A stretch of DNA of 30,935 nt, taken from positions 1 through 30,935 of the forward strand of contig NZ_CALUCN010000024.1 of the NCBI RefSeq assembly GCF_943914565.1. The letters run 5' to 3'. Position numbers and translations under genes: made by a program. This document shows, piece by piece, positions 1 to 7,710 of this stretch. This DNA is from an uncultured Tessaracoccus sp. (GTDB lineage Bacteria; Actinomycetota; Actinomycetes; Propionibacteriales; Propionibacteriaceae). The notes beneath the pieces were generated by a model that was not told the DNA's origin, ran no database searches, and saw nothing but the letters and a program-made list of their open reading frames with translations. Numbering within the stretch: the first letter of the stretch is position 1; each line of letters begins with the position of its first letter.

Positions 1-91
1 GTGCGATCACCTCAGCGACCTCGACCGCCTGACGCTGCTCATGGGCATGCACCGCAGCCATCAGCGACAACGCCGCACGATCCGTGGCCAT
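1..91 (-). CDS. 5' end of an unidentified CDS, cut by the window edge
   Basis: An ATG at 91-89 follows a strong ribosome binding site (GGGGAGGTG, six bases upstream) and opens a frame that runs off the left edge after 30 codons. The visible residues begin MATDRAALSLMAAVHAHEQR and are Ala/Glu rich and probably helical. This is too little to assign a family. The LexA-like boxes and promoter upstream make a DUF222/HNH (13E12-type) protein a reasonable guess, because members of that family in mycobacteria are LexA regulated, but this is inference. The gene is transcribed away from cobS. Confidence 0.6.
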   Translation of the reverse strand, partial: MATDRAALSLMAAVHAHEQRQAVEVAEVIA

Positions 92-128
92 GATGCCCAC
101 CTCCCCTCGTCGTCTCCGAACTGCCTCC

Positions 129-156
129 AGTATACCGAACAAGCGTACCGATACAA
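129..156 (-). promoter_or_regulatory. Promoter of the truncated leftward gene
   Basis: On the minus strand TTGTAT (156-151) and TATACT (134-129) are separated by 16 bp, a good match to a housekeeping sigma-70-type promoter. The stretch is AT-rich compared with its surroundings. Transcription would start near 122 and leave a leader of about 30 nt that carries the ribosome binding site of the gene starting at 91. Confidence 0.65.
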
Positions 157-174
157 GGGTTTGCGCGAAATAAT

Positions 175-190
175 TCGAACTTCGTTTCGA
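175..190. promoter_or_regulatory. LexA (SOS) box-like palindrome
   Basis: TCGAAC-N4-TTTCGA matches 11 of 12 positions of the actinobacterial SOS box TCGAAC-N4-GTTCGA. A weaker copy, CCGAAC-N4-GTACCG at 135-150 (8 of 12), fills the spacer between the -35 and -10 elements of the leftward promoter, where a repressor would block RNA polymerase. DNA-damage control of the truncated gene is therefore likely but not shown. Confidence 0.55.
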
Positions 191-251
191 ACCGTGGTCG
201 AGGTCGGCTCTTGGGACTGGGCTCCTGCACCATCTGGCGCCGCCGATACAC

Positions 252-266
252 CCGCCCTTCGGGCGG
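252..266 (-). terminator. Short GC hairpin downstream of cobS
   Basis: CCGCCC-TTC-GGGCGG forms a 6-bp perfect stem with a 3-nt loop, about 33 nt beyond the cobS stop. No T-run follows on the minus strand, so this is at best a hairpin-only terminator, as is common in actinobacteria. Confidence 0.4.
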
Positions 267-298
267 CACTCGGCAAGCGCCCCATGTCCGCTGGCCAA

Positions 299-1090
299 TC
301 AGCTGAGTACCGCAGCGAGGATTGCCGCGAAGACGAGGAACGCCGTCTGGGTGATCTCGATGATGGAGCCGAAGAGGTCGCCGGTCATGCCGCCGAAGTG
401 GCGGTGCAGGCGCCGTTGCCAGGCCCAGCCGACGACGAGCGCGGCTGCGACGGCGCCGAGCGCCACCGCGCCCCCGGGCCAGCCGGCGGCGAGCCAGCCG
501 AGCAGGCCGACGCAGACCCCGACGAGCACCGCGACGAGCGCCGCCGTGCCCCGCGACGTCACGCCGTGGAACAGCGCACCGAACCCGCCCGGGCGGACGT
601 TGGGCTGGCCGGGCGTCGTCGCGAACAACACCGGCACCCGGGCCACCGCGCCGGCCGCGACGAACACCGCCGCCGCCCACCACCACGGCAGCGCCGAGCC
701 CACCTCGACGAGCGCCGTCACCTGCAGCAGCAGCACGAGCACGAGCGCCGCCACACCCATCGGGCCGATGTCGGAGCGCTTCATGATGGCGAGGCCCTCC
801 TCAGGCGGGCGGCGCGAGCCGAGACCGTCGGCGGTGTCGGCCACGCCGTCGAGGTGGAGCGCGCCCGTCACGTAGGCCTGCGCGGCCGCGCCGAGGGCGG
901 CGCCGAGCAACGGCAGCCCGAGCGCGAACGGCCCCAGGGCGACGAACCCCGCACACGCCCCGACGACGGCCCCCGTCGCCGGGAACCACGCCATCAGGCG
1001 CGACGCGAGCCGGCGATCGACGTCGTCCACCGGCGGCACCGGCAGCGTGGTGAACATGCCCACCGACGCCACGAAGCCCAGCCTGCTCAC
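299..1090 (-). CDS. cobS: Adenosylcobinamide-GDP ribazoletransferase (cobalamin synthase)
   Basis: CobS joins adenosylcobinamide-GDP to alpha-ribazole (or its phosphate) at the membrane, the last assembly step. The 263-residue product has the family's multi-pass hydrophobic profile. The conserved HLDGVADTADGLG acidic block (from about residue 79) and the MKRSDIGPMG segment (about 104) probably bind Mg2+ and substrate. The GTG start at 1090 gives the usual VSRLGF N-terminus, lies behind GAGGAGG, and overlaps the cobU stop by 4 bp (GTGA); an upstream ATG at 1138 would add 16 basic residues inside cobU and was not used. It is the third gene of cobT-cobU-cobS. Confidence 0.93.
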   Translation of the reverse strand: MSRLGFVASVGMFTTLPVPPVDDVDRRLASRLMAWFPATGAVVGACAGFVALGPFALGLPLLGAALGAAAQAYVTGALHLDGVADTADGLGSRRPPEEGLAIMKRSDIGPMGVAALVLVLLLQVTALVEVGSALPWWWAAAVFVAAGAVARVPVLFATTPGQPNVRPGGFGALFHGVTSRGTAALVAVLVGVCVGLLGWLAAGWPGGAVALGAVAAALVVGWAWQRRLHRHFGGMTGDLFGSIIEITQTAFLVFAAILAAVLS

Positions 1091-1638
1091 TTGATCCTCC
1101 TCGGGATGCCCACGACGCACAGCCACACGTCGTCGCACTCGGCAGCGACACGGGCGTTCAGCCGCCCGAGCTCGTCACGGTACAGCCTGGTGCCGGCGGA
1201 CTCGGGCACGATGCCCCAGCCCACCTCGTTGGTGACGAACACCACGTCGCGACGGGTGTCCCGCACCGCGCCCACGAGCGCGTCCGTGCGCGCCGCCAGC
1301 GCGGGCGCGCACTCGTCGAAGGGCCGCTCCCAGGCGCCCACCTCGGTGAGCGTGCGCGCGAGCCACACCGCGAGACAGTCCACCAGCAGCGGCACGTCGG
1401 TGCGCTCAGCGAGCACGCCGACGACGTCGAGTGTCTCGATCGTCCGCCACGACGCGGGGCGCCGGGCGCGGTGCAGCGCGACGCGCCGCGCCCACTCGGG
1501 ATCGCCGTCGGGCACCTCGGAGGTGGCGAGGTAGTCGACGACGTCGTGACCCGCGAGCACTCCCTCGGCCCACTGCGACTTCCCCGAGCGTGCCCCACCC
1601 GTGACGAGCGTGCGCCCGCGCCGGCGTGTCTCAGCCAC
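1087..1638 (-). CDS. cobU: Adenosylcobinamide kinase / adenosylcobinamide-phosphate guanylyltransferase
   Basis: This bifunctional enzyme phosphorylates adenosylcobinamide and transfers GMP from GTP to make adenosylcobinamide-GDP for CobS. The 183-aa protein has the P-loop GGARSGKS (residues 14-21), the HRARRP motif with the probable guanylylated His56, the LLVDCLAVWL strand and the NEVGWGIVP loop, all typical of CobU. Its start overlaps the end of cobT by 8 bp and its stop overlaps cobS by 4 bp, so the three are probably translationally coupled. Confidence 0.95.
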   Translation of the reverse strand: MAETRRRGRTLVTGGARSGKSQWAEGVLAGHDVVDYLATSEVPDGDPEWARRVALHRARRPASWRTIETLDVVGVLAERTDVPLLVDCLAVWLARTLTEVGAWERPFDECAPALAARTDALVGAVRDTRRDVVFVTNEVGWGIVPESAGTRLYRDELGRLNARVAAECDDVWLCVVGIPRRIK

Positions 1639-2686
1639 GGTCGATCCCGATGTCGGAGAACGACGCCATCTCGTACAGGCGCGCGGCCGCGCGCACCAAA
1701 GGCAGCGCGAGCGCCGCGCCGGAGCCCTCGCCCAGCCGGAGGTCGAGGTCCACGAGCGCCTCGAGACCCAACCACTCGAGCGCGACGAGGATCGCCGGCT
1801 CGACGCCCGCGTGCCCCGCGACGAGGTGGTCGCGCACGCGATCGTCGAGCGACACCGCGACGCACGCCGCCGAGCAGGCGATCACGCCGTCGAGGATGAC
1901 CGGCACCCGGTGTGCGACGCCGCCCAGGATGAAGCCCGCCATCGCCGCGATCTCGAGTCCGCCGACCTCGGCGAGCACCCCCACCGGGTCCGCCGGATCC
2001 AGCGTGCGTCCCTCGAGCGCGGCGCGCAGCACCGCAGTCTTGCGGTCGAGCATCGCGTCGTCGGCGCCGGCGCCGCGGCCGGTGATCTCCGCGACGGGGG
2101 TCCCGGTCAGCGCGGCGATGAGCGCCGTCGACGGGCTGGTGTTGCCGATGCCCATCTCGCCGGTGAGCAGCGCCTGCGCGCCCCCGTCGAGGGCCTCCTC
2201 CGCGGTCGCGATGCCCACCTCGATCGCGGCCACGGCCTCGTCGCGCGTCATCGCGGGACCCTGCGAGAAGTCGGCGGTGCCGCGGCGGACGTTGCGGCGC
2301 CGGATGTTCGCGGCGTCGGTGGGGTAGTCCCCGGCCACGCCCACGTCGGTGATGAGCAGGTCGGCGCCGAACGTGCGCGAGAGCACGTTGATCGCCGCGC
2401 CGCCCGAGGCCATGTTCATGAGCATCTGCACCGTCACATCCTGCGGCCAAGGCGTCACGCCCTGGGCGCAGATGCCGTGGTCACCGGCGAACACGCCGAT
2501 CGCGGCACGCTCCGGGACGGGCGGCGGGACGGTGCCCGCGATGCCGCACAGGCGGATCGCGACGGTCTCGAGCCGGCCGAGGCTGCCCGGGGGCTTCGTG
2601 AGGTCGTCCTGCCGGCGGGTGGCCTCGGCGAGCACCTCGGCGTCGACGGGGCGGATGGCGTCGAGCGTGGTCTGCAGCAGCGTCAC
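1631..2686 (-). CDS. cobT: Nicotinate-nucleotide--dimethylbenzimidazole phosphoribosyltransferase
   Basis: CobT transfers phosphoribose from nicotinate mononucleotide to 5,6-dimethylbenzimidazole, giving alpha-ribazole phosphate for the lower ligand. The 351-aa length is normal. The N-terminal TKPPGSLGRLE motif, the GDHGI segment, the TGEMGIGNTSPSTAL stretch and the LGEGSGAAL motif holding the catalytic glutamate (Glu320 here) are all present. The start is GTG (2686-2684) behind AAAGGA. It heads cobT-cobU-cobS and is divergent from the precorrin-6A reductase gene with only about 32 bp between them, so its promoter must overlap that gene or its start. No BluB for making the base is visible. 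Confidence 0.95.
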   Translation of the reverse strand: MTLLQTTLDAIRPVDAEVLAEATRRQDDLTKPPGSLGRLETVAIRLCGIAGTVPPPVPERAAIGVFAGDHGICAQGVTPWPQDVTVQMLMNMASGGAAINVLSRTFGADLLITDVGVAGDYPTDAANIRRRNVRRGTADFSQGPAMTRDEAVAAIEVGIATAEEALDGGAQALLTGEMGIGNTSPSTALIAALTGTPVAEITGRGAGADDAMLDRKTAVLRAALEGRTLDPADPVGVLAEVGGLEIAAMAGFILGGVAHRVPVILDGVIACSAACVAVSLDDRVRDHLVAGHAGVEPAILVALEWLGLEALVDLDLRLGEGSGAALALPLVRAAARLYEMASFSDIGIDRG

Positions 2687-2718
2687 GTCGGGTTCCTTTC
2701 AATGGTTGGATGGAAGGC

Positions 2719-3459
2719 ATGATTCTGGTCCTGGGCGGCACGACGGAGGGGCGACACCTCGCGGAGGCCCTCGTCGCGCACGGGATTCCGCATGTGCTCT
2801 CGCTCGCCGGCCGCACCAACAGCCGGGCGGGGGCGCACACGCGCGTGGGCGGCTTCGGCGGCGTCGACGGACTGGCAGCCCATCTGCGCGAGCACGGCGT
2901 CACCGGGGTCGTCGACGCGACGCACCCGTTCGCCGCACGCATGCACGCCAACGCGCACGCTGCCTGCGCCCGCACCGGCACGCCGCTGCTGCGCCTCGCA
3001 CGCCCCGGCTGGGCGTCGCACCCCGACGCCGCGCGCTGGCACTGGGTGGACGGCCACGACGAGGCCCTGGCCGCGCTCGCCCCCGAGGCCCGGGTGCTGC
3101 TCACCGTCGGCCGGCAGGAGGCCGCCCGCTACGCGCCCCACCCGGGGCCCGTCGTCGTGCGGGTCGCGCAGGCCAGCGACGGCTGGCGCGCCACGGTGCC
3201 CGAGCGCTGGGAGGTGCTCGAGGCCCGCGGGCCGTTCGAGCTCGACGCCGAGCGCGCGCTCCTCGCCCGCGTGGACGTGCTCGTCACGAAGGACTCCGGG
3301 GGCAGCTTCAACGAGGCGAAGCTCCTCGCCGCGCGCGAGCTCGGCACGCGCGTGGTGATGGTGCGGCGCCCGGCGGCACCCCCCGTCGACGAGTGCGCCC
3401 GCGTGGGAGAGGCCGTGGCCTGGGCACTCGCTCACTCGAGCTCCAGCCCCGCCACCTGA
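2719..3459 (+). CDS. cobK: Precorrin-6A / cobalt-precorrin-6A reductase
   Basis: This enzyme (CbiJ in the anaerobic pathway) uses a nicotinamide nucleotide to reduce the macrocycle before C5/C15 methylation. The product starts with the nucleotide-binding strand MILVLGGTTEGR. It also has the VDATHPFA motif, the LLTVGRQE segment and the VTKDSGG(S)FNEAK signature near the C-terminus. I prefer ATG 2719, which gives the usual N-terminus at 246 aa; ATG 2710 would add three residues. No clear ribosome binding site has good spacing for either. The 3' end overlaps the convergent cobA by 28 bp. Confidence 0.9.
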   Translation: MILVLGGTTEGRHLAEALVAHGIPHVLSLAGRTNSRAGAHTRVGGFGGVDGLAAHLREHGVTGVVDATHPFAARMHANAHAACARTGTPLLRLARPGWASHPDAARWHWVDGHDEALAALAPEARVLLTVGRQEAARYAPHPGPVVVRVAQASDGWRATVPERWEVLEARGPFELDAERALLARVDVLVTKDSGGSFNEAKLLAARELGTRVVMVRRPAAPPVDECARVGEAVAWALAHSSSSPAT

Positions 3460-4169
3460 CCGACGACGATCACGGTCGGCGGCGCGACGCGCTCCACCAG
3501 CCGGGCGACCTCGGCGAGGGTCGAGCGGTGCTCCGCCTGCGTCGGCAGCGAGCCCTCCACCACGGCCGCGACGGGCGTCTCCGGCGGCAGCCCGCCGGCC
3601 ATGAGTTCCTCGGCGATCTCGGGGAGGTACTTCACCGCCATGAGCAGCACGAGCGTCGTGTTGGCCCTGGCCAGCGCGCGCCAGTCGACGGTGGACCGCT
3701 CGTCCGACGGCGGCACGTGCCCGCTCACCACCGTGAAGCCCTGCACGACACCGCGGTGCGTGACCGGCACGCCCGCGAGTTCCGGCACCGCGACCGCCGA
3801 CGTCACGCCCGGGATGACCCTCACCTTCACCCCCGCCTCGGCGCAGGCGAGCCACTCCTCGCCTCCGCGGCCGAACACGAACGCGTCGCCACCCTTGAGC
3901 CGGACGACGCGGCGCCCCGCCCGGGCGTGTTCGACGAGCAGCTCGTTGATGCGCGACTGCGGGGTCGAACGCCCCCTCGGCACCTTGCCGACGGGGATCA
4001 GCTCGGGGCCCTGCGGCAGCTCGTCGAGCACCGAGACCGGCCCCAGCCGGTCGTGCAGGATCACGTCGGCCTGTTCGAGGACGCGCCACGCGGCGCGGGT
4101 GAGGAGGTCCGGGTCGCCGGGGCCTCCGCCGACGAGGGCCACCTCACCGGGGTGCAGTGCAAGATCCAT
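3432..4169 (-). CDS. cobA: Uroporphyrinogen-III C-methyltransferase (SUMT)
   Basis: CobA methylates uroporphyrinogen III at C2 and C7 with S-adenosylmethionine to give precorrin-2, the entry point to cobalamin and siroheme. The 245-aa protein is the stand-alone form. It has VALVGGGPGDPDLLT (about 10-24), VRLKGGDAFVFGRGGEE, VIPGVTSAVAVPELAGVPVTHR and a C-terminal VVGQVAGL, all canonical. The ATG at 4169 follows AAGGAG and lies 26 bp inside the end of the upstream CbiA-CobC fusion. It is the last gene of cobO-cbiA/cobC-cobA. Confidence 0.95.
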   Translation of the reverse strand: MDLALHPGEVALVGGGPGDPDLLTRAAWRVLEQADVILHDRLGPVSVLDELPQGPELIPVGKVPRGRSTPQSRINELLVEHARAGRRVVRLKGGDAFVFGRGGEEWLACAEAGVKVRVIPGVTSAVAVPELAGVPVTHRGVVQGFTVVSGHVPPSDERSTVDWRALARANTTLVLLMAVKYLPEIAEELMAGGLPPETPVAAVVEGSLPTQAEHRSTLAEVARLVERVAPPTVIVVGQVAGLELE

Positions 4170-6504
4170 GGTTCTCCTTGAGGTCACGCAGCTGCTGGAC
4201 GAGCTGCTCGTGGACGGAGGGCGTGCGGACGGCGAGCCGCAGCCACGTGGGCCCCAACCCGGGGAACGTGTCCCCGCGGCGGACCGCGAATCCGCGCTCG
4301 GCGAGGGGCTCGACGAGCGAGCCCGGCCCGAGCGAACTGGTGTCGACGAGCACGAACGGCGCCCGCCCGTCGATGGTGGGGAGGCCGAGCGCCCCGAGGC
4401 GCGCCACGAGGTCGGCGCGGTGCCGGACGGCCTCCTCGGCGAGGGCCAGGGCCTCGTCGCGGGCGCGACGGCTGCAGCAGGCCTCGATCGCGGCGAGCGC
4501 GGGCGTCGAGACCGACCACGTGGGCTGCTGCTCAGCCAGCGCGCGGATCGCGCGCGGGTCCCCGACGGCGTAGCCGGCCCGCAGCCCCGCGAGCGCCCAG
4601 GTCTTGGTGAGGGAACGCAGCACGAGCAGGCCCTCCATGTGCTTGCCGATGAGCGTCTCCGGCTCGCCGGGCACCGCGTCGAGGAACGCCTCGTCGACGA
4701 CGAGCAGCCCGGCCTCGATCCGTCGCAGCTCCGCGGCCTCGTGCAGCACGCCGGTGGGGTTCGTCGGGTTGCCGACGACGGTGACGTCCGCGCGCGGCAC
4801 CCGCTCCGGTACCAGGTGGAAGCCCTCGTCGCGCCGCAGGAGGTGCCGACGGGGGGTGCGGCCCGCGGCCAGCATCGCCGTCTCGGGTTCGGTGAACTGC
4901 GGGTGCACGACCACCACGTCACCCGGGACCGCCCGCGCCAGCAACGTGAACCCCTCCGCCGCGCCGGCGAGCGGCAGCACCTGCGTCGGGTGCACGCGGT
5001 GGTACCGGGCGATCGCGCGCGTGGCCGCGCCCGCGTCGGGGTAGGCGGCGAGCGACGGTTCGCGGACGGCGGCTGCGAGCCAGTCGGGCGTCTCGGGCTG
5101 CCGGACGTTCACCGCGAGGTCGACGAGCCCCGGCGCGAGCTGCCGGTCGCCGTGGTGCCACAGGTCCGGTTCGGTCCGGGCGGCGCGGGCGTGCACCGCG
5201 TCGACGAAGCGTTGCGCGAGCTGCGGGGCGCCGGCCCAGTGCGTGTGCAGGTAGGAGGCGTGCAGCGTCGCCGTCGCGTGTCCGTCGGGACGGCCGTCGA
5301 GCAGCCACGCGGGGGATCCGGCGTCGAGGCGGGTGCGGTGGAACTCGTGCCCGCGGACGCGTTCGCCGCGGCGGGTGAGCAGCGAGTCCGCGGGGGCCTC
5401 GGCCTCGCGGTAGCCCATGCGGAGCCGGTCGTGCATCGCGGAGGCGCCCGGGATCGCGCCCACCATCTCGTGGCCGTCGATGGACTCGCTCAGGTAGATG
5501 AGCCCCGCGCACTCGGCCACCGTCGGCACGCCGGCCTCGACGGCGGCCCGCACGGCGGCGCGCAGCGAGGCGTTGCCGCCCAGCGCGTCGGCGTGCACCT
5601 CGGGGAAGCCGCCGCCCAGCCACAGGCCGGCCACGTCGTCGGGGAGGGTCGCGTCGGTCATCGGGTCGAACTCGACGACCTCGCAGCCGCCGGCGGCGAG
5701 CAGCTCGTCGGTCTCCGGGTAGCGGAACGTGAACGCACGCCCGCCGGCCACGGCGACGCGGGGCCGGGCGTCGCTCGGGGGCCGGACCACCGTCGTGGGG
5801 TCCCAGGGCGGGGCGTCGAGCGGGCCGGCCGTCGCGGCGATGGCGAGGACCTGGTCGAGGTCCAGGTGGCGACGGACGAGCTCGCCCATGGCCACCACGC
5901 CCGCGTCGTCGCGTTCGGCCGCGGGGACGAGGCCCAGGTGCCTCGACGGTGCCTCGACGTCGAGGTTGCGTGGCAGGGCGCCGACGACCGGGATGCCCTG
6001 CGCGTCGATCGCCTCGCGCACCTCGCGGGCGTGGCGGTCGCTGCCGACGTGGTTGAGCACCACGCCCGCCACGCGGACCCGCTCGTCGAAGCCCGCGAGC
6101 CCCTGCACGACGGCGGCCGCGGTGCGGGAGACGTGCCGCACGTCGACGACGAGCAGCACCGGCGCGTCGAGGAGGCGGGCGACGTGGGCGGTGGAGGCGA
6201 ACGAGTCGGTGCCGAGCCGCCCGTCGAAGAGGCCCATCACGCCCTCGACGACCGCGACGTCCGCGTCGCGCGCGCCGTGGAGGAACAGCTGCGGCACGAG
6301 CGCCTCGGAGGTGAGGAACGGGTCGAGGTTGCGGCCGGGCCGGCCCGTCGCGAGCGTGTGGTAGCCGGGGTCGATGTAGTCGGGTCCCACCTTCGCGGGC
6401 GCGACGGCGAGGCCGCGCGCGGTGAGCGCGGCCATGAGGCCGGTGGCGACGGTGGTCTTGCCCGAGCCGGAGGCCGGGGCGGCCACGACGATGCGGGGGG
6501 TCAC
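4144..6504 (-). CDS. cbiA: CbiA-CobC fusion: cobyrinate a,c-diamide synthase and threonine-phosphate decarboxylase-like aminotransferase
   Basis: This 786-aa protein joins two pathway enzymes. Residues 1-440 are CbiA/CobB, the ATP- and glutamine-dependent amidase of the a and c carboxylates. It shows the P-loop PASGSGKT (10-17), KVGPDYIDPGYH, EGVMGLFDG, the amidotransferase nucleophile Cys332 in ECAGLIYLSE and His422 in HASYLHTHW. Residues 447-786 are a PLP aminotransferase fold of the CobC/CobD type: it begins with LVDLAVNVRQPETPDWL and has GNPTNPTG and the probable PLP lysine Lys634 in SLTKTWALAGLRAGY. This domain would supply 1-amino-2-propanol phosphate for CbiB. The GTG at 6504 overlaps the cobO stop by 4 bp; an adjacent GTG at 6507 is possible. 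Confidence 0.93.
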   Translation of the reverse strand: MTPRIVVAAPASGSGKTTVATGLMAALTARGLAVAPAKVGPDYIDPGYHTLATGRPGRNLDPFLTSEALVPQLFLHGARDADVAVVEGVMGLFDGRLGTDSFASTAHVARLLDAPVLLVVDVRHVSRTAAAVVQGLAGFDERVRVAGVVLNHVGSDRHAREVREAIDAQGIPVVGALPRNLDVEAPSRHLGLVPAAERDDAGVVAMGELVRRHLDLDQVLAIAATAGPLDAPPWDPTTVVRPPSDARPRVAVAGGRAFTFRYPETDELLAAGGCEVVEFDPMTDATLPDDVAGLWLGGGFPEVHADALGGNASLRAAVRAAVEAGVPTVAECAGLIYLSESIDGHEMVGAIPGASAMHDRLRMGYREAEAPADSLLTRRGERVRGHEFHRTRLDAGSPAWLLDGRPDGHATATLHASYLHTHWAGAPQLAQRFVDAVHARAARTEPDLWHHGDRQLAPGLVDLAVNVRQPETPDWLAAAVREPSLAAYPDAGAATRAIARYHRVHPTQVLPLAGAAEGFTLLARAVPGDVVVVHPQFTEPETAMLAAGRTPRRHLLRRDEGFHLVPERVPRADVTVVGNPTNPTGVLHEAAELRRIEAGLLVVDEAFLDAVPGEPETLIGKHMEGLLVLRSLTKTWALAGLRAGYAVGDPRAIRALAEQQPTWSVSTPALAAIEACCSRRARDEALALAEEAVRHRADLVARLGALGLPTIDGRAPFVLVDTSSLGPGSLVEPLAERGFAVRRGDTFPGLGPTWLRLAVRTPSVHEQLVQQLRDLKENHGSCTAPR

Positions 6505-7055
6505 CACTCGATCCCCGCCTGTCCGCGCTGGCCGGTGTCGAAGGGGTGCTTCACCTTGCGCATCTCGGTGACGAGGTCCGCGGCGTCGACGAGCGGTTGC
6601 GGCGCGTCCCTGCCGGTGACGACCACGTGCTGCGTGCCCGGGCGTCCGCGCAGGGCGGCGAGCACCTCGTCGAGGTCGAGCCATCCCCAGGTGAGCGGGT
6701 AGGTGAACTCGTCGAGCACCCAGAACCGGTGCCGCTCGGCCGCGAGCCCCGCACGGACGTCGGCCCAGCCCTCACGGGCGAGCTCGGCGGCGGTCACCTC
6801 GTCGTGCGCGCGTGACCAGGACCAGCCCTCGCCCATGCGCTCCCACGTGACGCCGCCCAGCTCGTCGAACGCCGTCTCCTCGCCGATGCGCCACTTCGCG
6901 GACTTCACGAACTGGTACACCCCGACGTCCCAGCCCTGCGCCCAGGCACGCAGCGCCATGCCGAGCGCCGCGGTGGTCTTGCCCTTGCCGTCGCCGGTGT
7001 GGACGGCGAGCAGCGGCTGCCGGCGGCGCTGTCTCGTCGTGGGTGCGTCAGTCAC
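6501..7055 (-). CDS. cobO: Cob(I)yrinic acid a,c-diamide adenosyltransferase (BtuR/CobO type)
   Basis: CobO attaches the 5'-deoxyadenosyl group of ATP to the cobalt of reduced corrinoid. The 184-aa protein carries the family P-loop HTGDGKGKTTAA (about 19-30), the VYQFVKS segment, LDEFTYPLTWGWLD and the C-terminal VKHPFDTGQRGQAGIEW ending. The start is GTG behind GGAGGGGG. It is the first gene of the cobO-cbiA/cobC-cobA unit. The 46 bp to the divergent cbiT must hold both promoters. Confidence 0.95.
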   Translation of the reverse strand: MTDAPTTRQRRRQPLLAVHTGDGKGKTTAALGMALRAWAQGWDVGVYQFVKSAKWRIGEETAFDELGGVTWERMGEGWSWSRAHDEVTAAELAREGWADVRAGLAAERHRFWVLDEFTYPLTWGWLDLDEVLAALRGRPGTQHVVVTGRDAPQPLVDAADLVTEMRKVKHPFDTGQRGQAGIEW

Positions 7056-7089
7056 GGTGCTCCCCCTCCTCGCCCGCGAGGGGCGTCGC

Positions 7090-7104
7090 TACGCTGTCCG
7101 CATG
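7090..7104 (+). promoter_or_regulatory. -10 element and leaderless start of cbiT
   Basis: TACGCT (7090-7095) is followed by exactly 6 nt and then the cbiT ATG at 7102. There is no ribosome binding site at usable spacing. This TANNNT-N6-ATG layout predicts that the mRNA begins at the start codon. No convincing -35 is visible. Confidence 0.5.
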
Positions 7105-7710
7105 ATCGCAGACCCCGACTGCCAGCTGTTCGGCCGCACCCCGGGCCTGCCCGACGACGCCTTCGAGCACGACGGGCTGGTCACCAAACGCACCCACCGC
7201 GCGAGCGCGATCGCGCTGCTCAGGCCCTCGTCGGGGGAGCTGCTGTGGGACGTCGGCACCGGCGCCGGCTCGATCGCCATCGAGTGGTGCCGCGCCGCCG
7301 ACGGTGCGCGCGCCCTGGGCGTCGAGCAGCGGCCCGAACGCGCGGCCCGCGCCCGCCGCAACGCCGAACGCCTCACCGCACCGGGTGCCGTGCGCATCGT
7401 CGAGGGCGCGGCCGTCGACGTGCTGCCCGGCCTCGATACCCCTGACGCGGTGTTCATCGGCGGCGGTGGCAGCCGGGCCGTGCTCGAGCACGTGATGGAG
7501 CGCGTGGGGGAGCGTGGCCGGGTGGTGCTGCACGGGGTGACGCTCGAGACGGAGGAACTCTGTGCCGAGGCGTACCGGCGCTTCGGCGGCGAGCTGACGC
7601 GCGTCGCGGTCGAGCAGGCCGCGCCGCTGGGTGGGCTCACCGGCTGGACGCCGTCCAGGACGCTCACGCAATGGGCCCACCTCCCCGGCGCAGCTGCCAC
7701 GGGGTCCTGA
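7102..7710 (+). CDS. cbiT: Cobalt-precorrin-6B (C15) methyltransferase, decarboxylating
   Basis: CbiT methylates C15 and decarboxylates the acetate side chain at C12, partnering with CbiE, which methylates C5. It matches the C-terminal half of the aerobic CobL. The 202-aa protein has LVTKRTHRASAIALL, then the class I methyltransferase motif LLWDVGTGAGSIAIEW (about 48-63), GVEQRPERA and VFIGGGGS. The frame stays open upstream, but the family N-terminus and a TANNNT-N6-ATG signal support 7102. CbiT is separate here although CbiE is fused to CbiG and CbiH. The 3' end overlaps convergent cbiO by 47 bp. Confidence 0.92.
   Translation: MIADPDCQLFGRTPGLPDDAFEHDGLVTKRTHRASAIALLRPSSGELLWDVGTGAGSIAIEWCRAADGARALGVEQRPERAARARRNAERLTAPGAVRIVEGAAVDVLPGLDTPDAVFIGGGGSRAVLEHVMERVGERGRVVLHGVTLETEELCAEAYRRFGGELTRVAVEQAAPLGGLTGWTPSRTLTQWAHLPGAAATGS

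Noticed and set aside
1158..2450. Long minus-strand open frame over cobU and cobT
   Set aside because: It is an out-of-frame shadow; the cobT and cobU frames carry all the conserved motifs.
3601..6702. A 1033-codon open frame on the plus strand
   Set aside because: It lies antisense to cobA, the CbiA-CobC fusion and cobO, whose products show clear family motifs. Its translation is Arg/Gly/Ala-rich, as expected for a shadow frame in GC-rich DNA.
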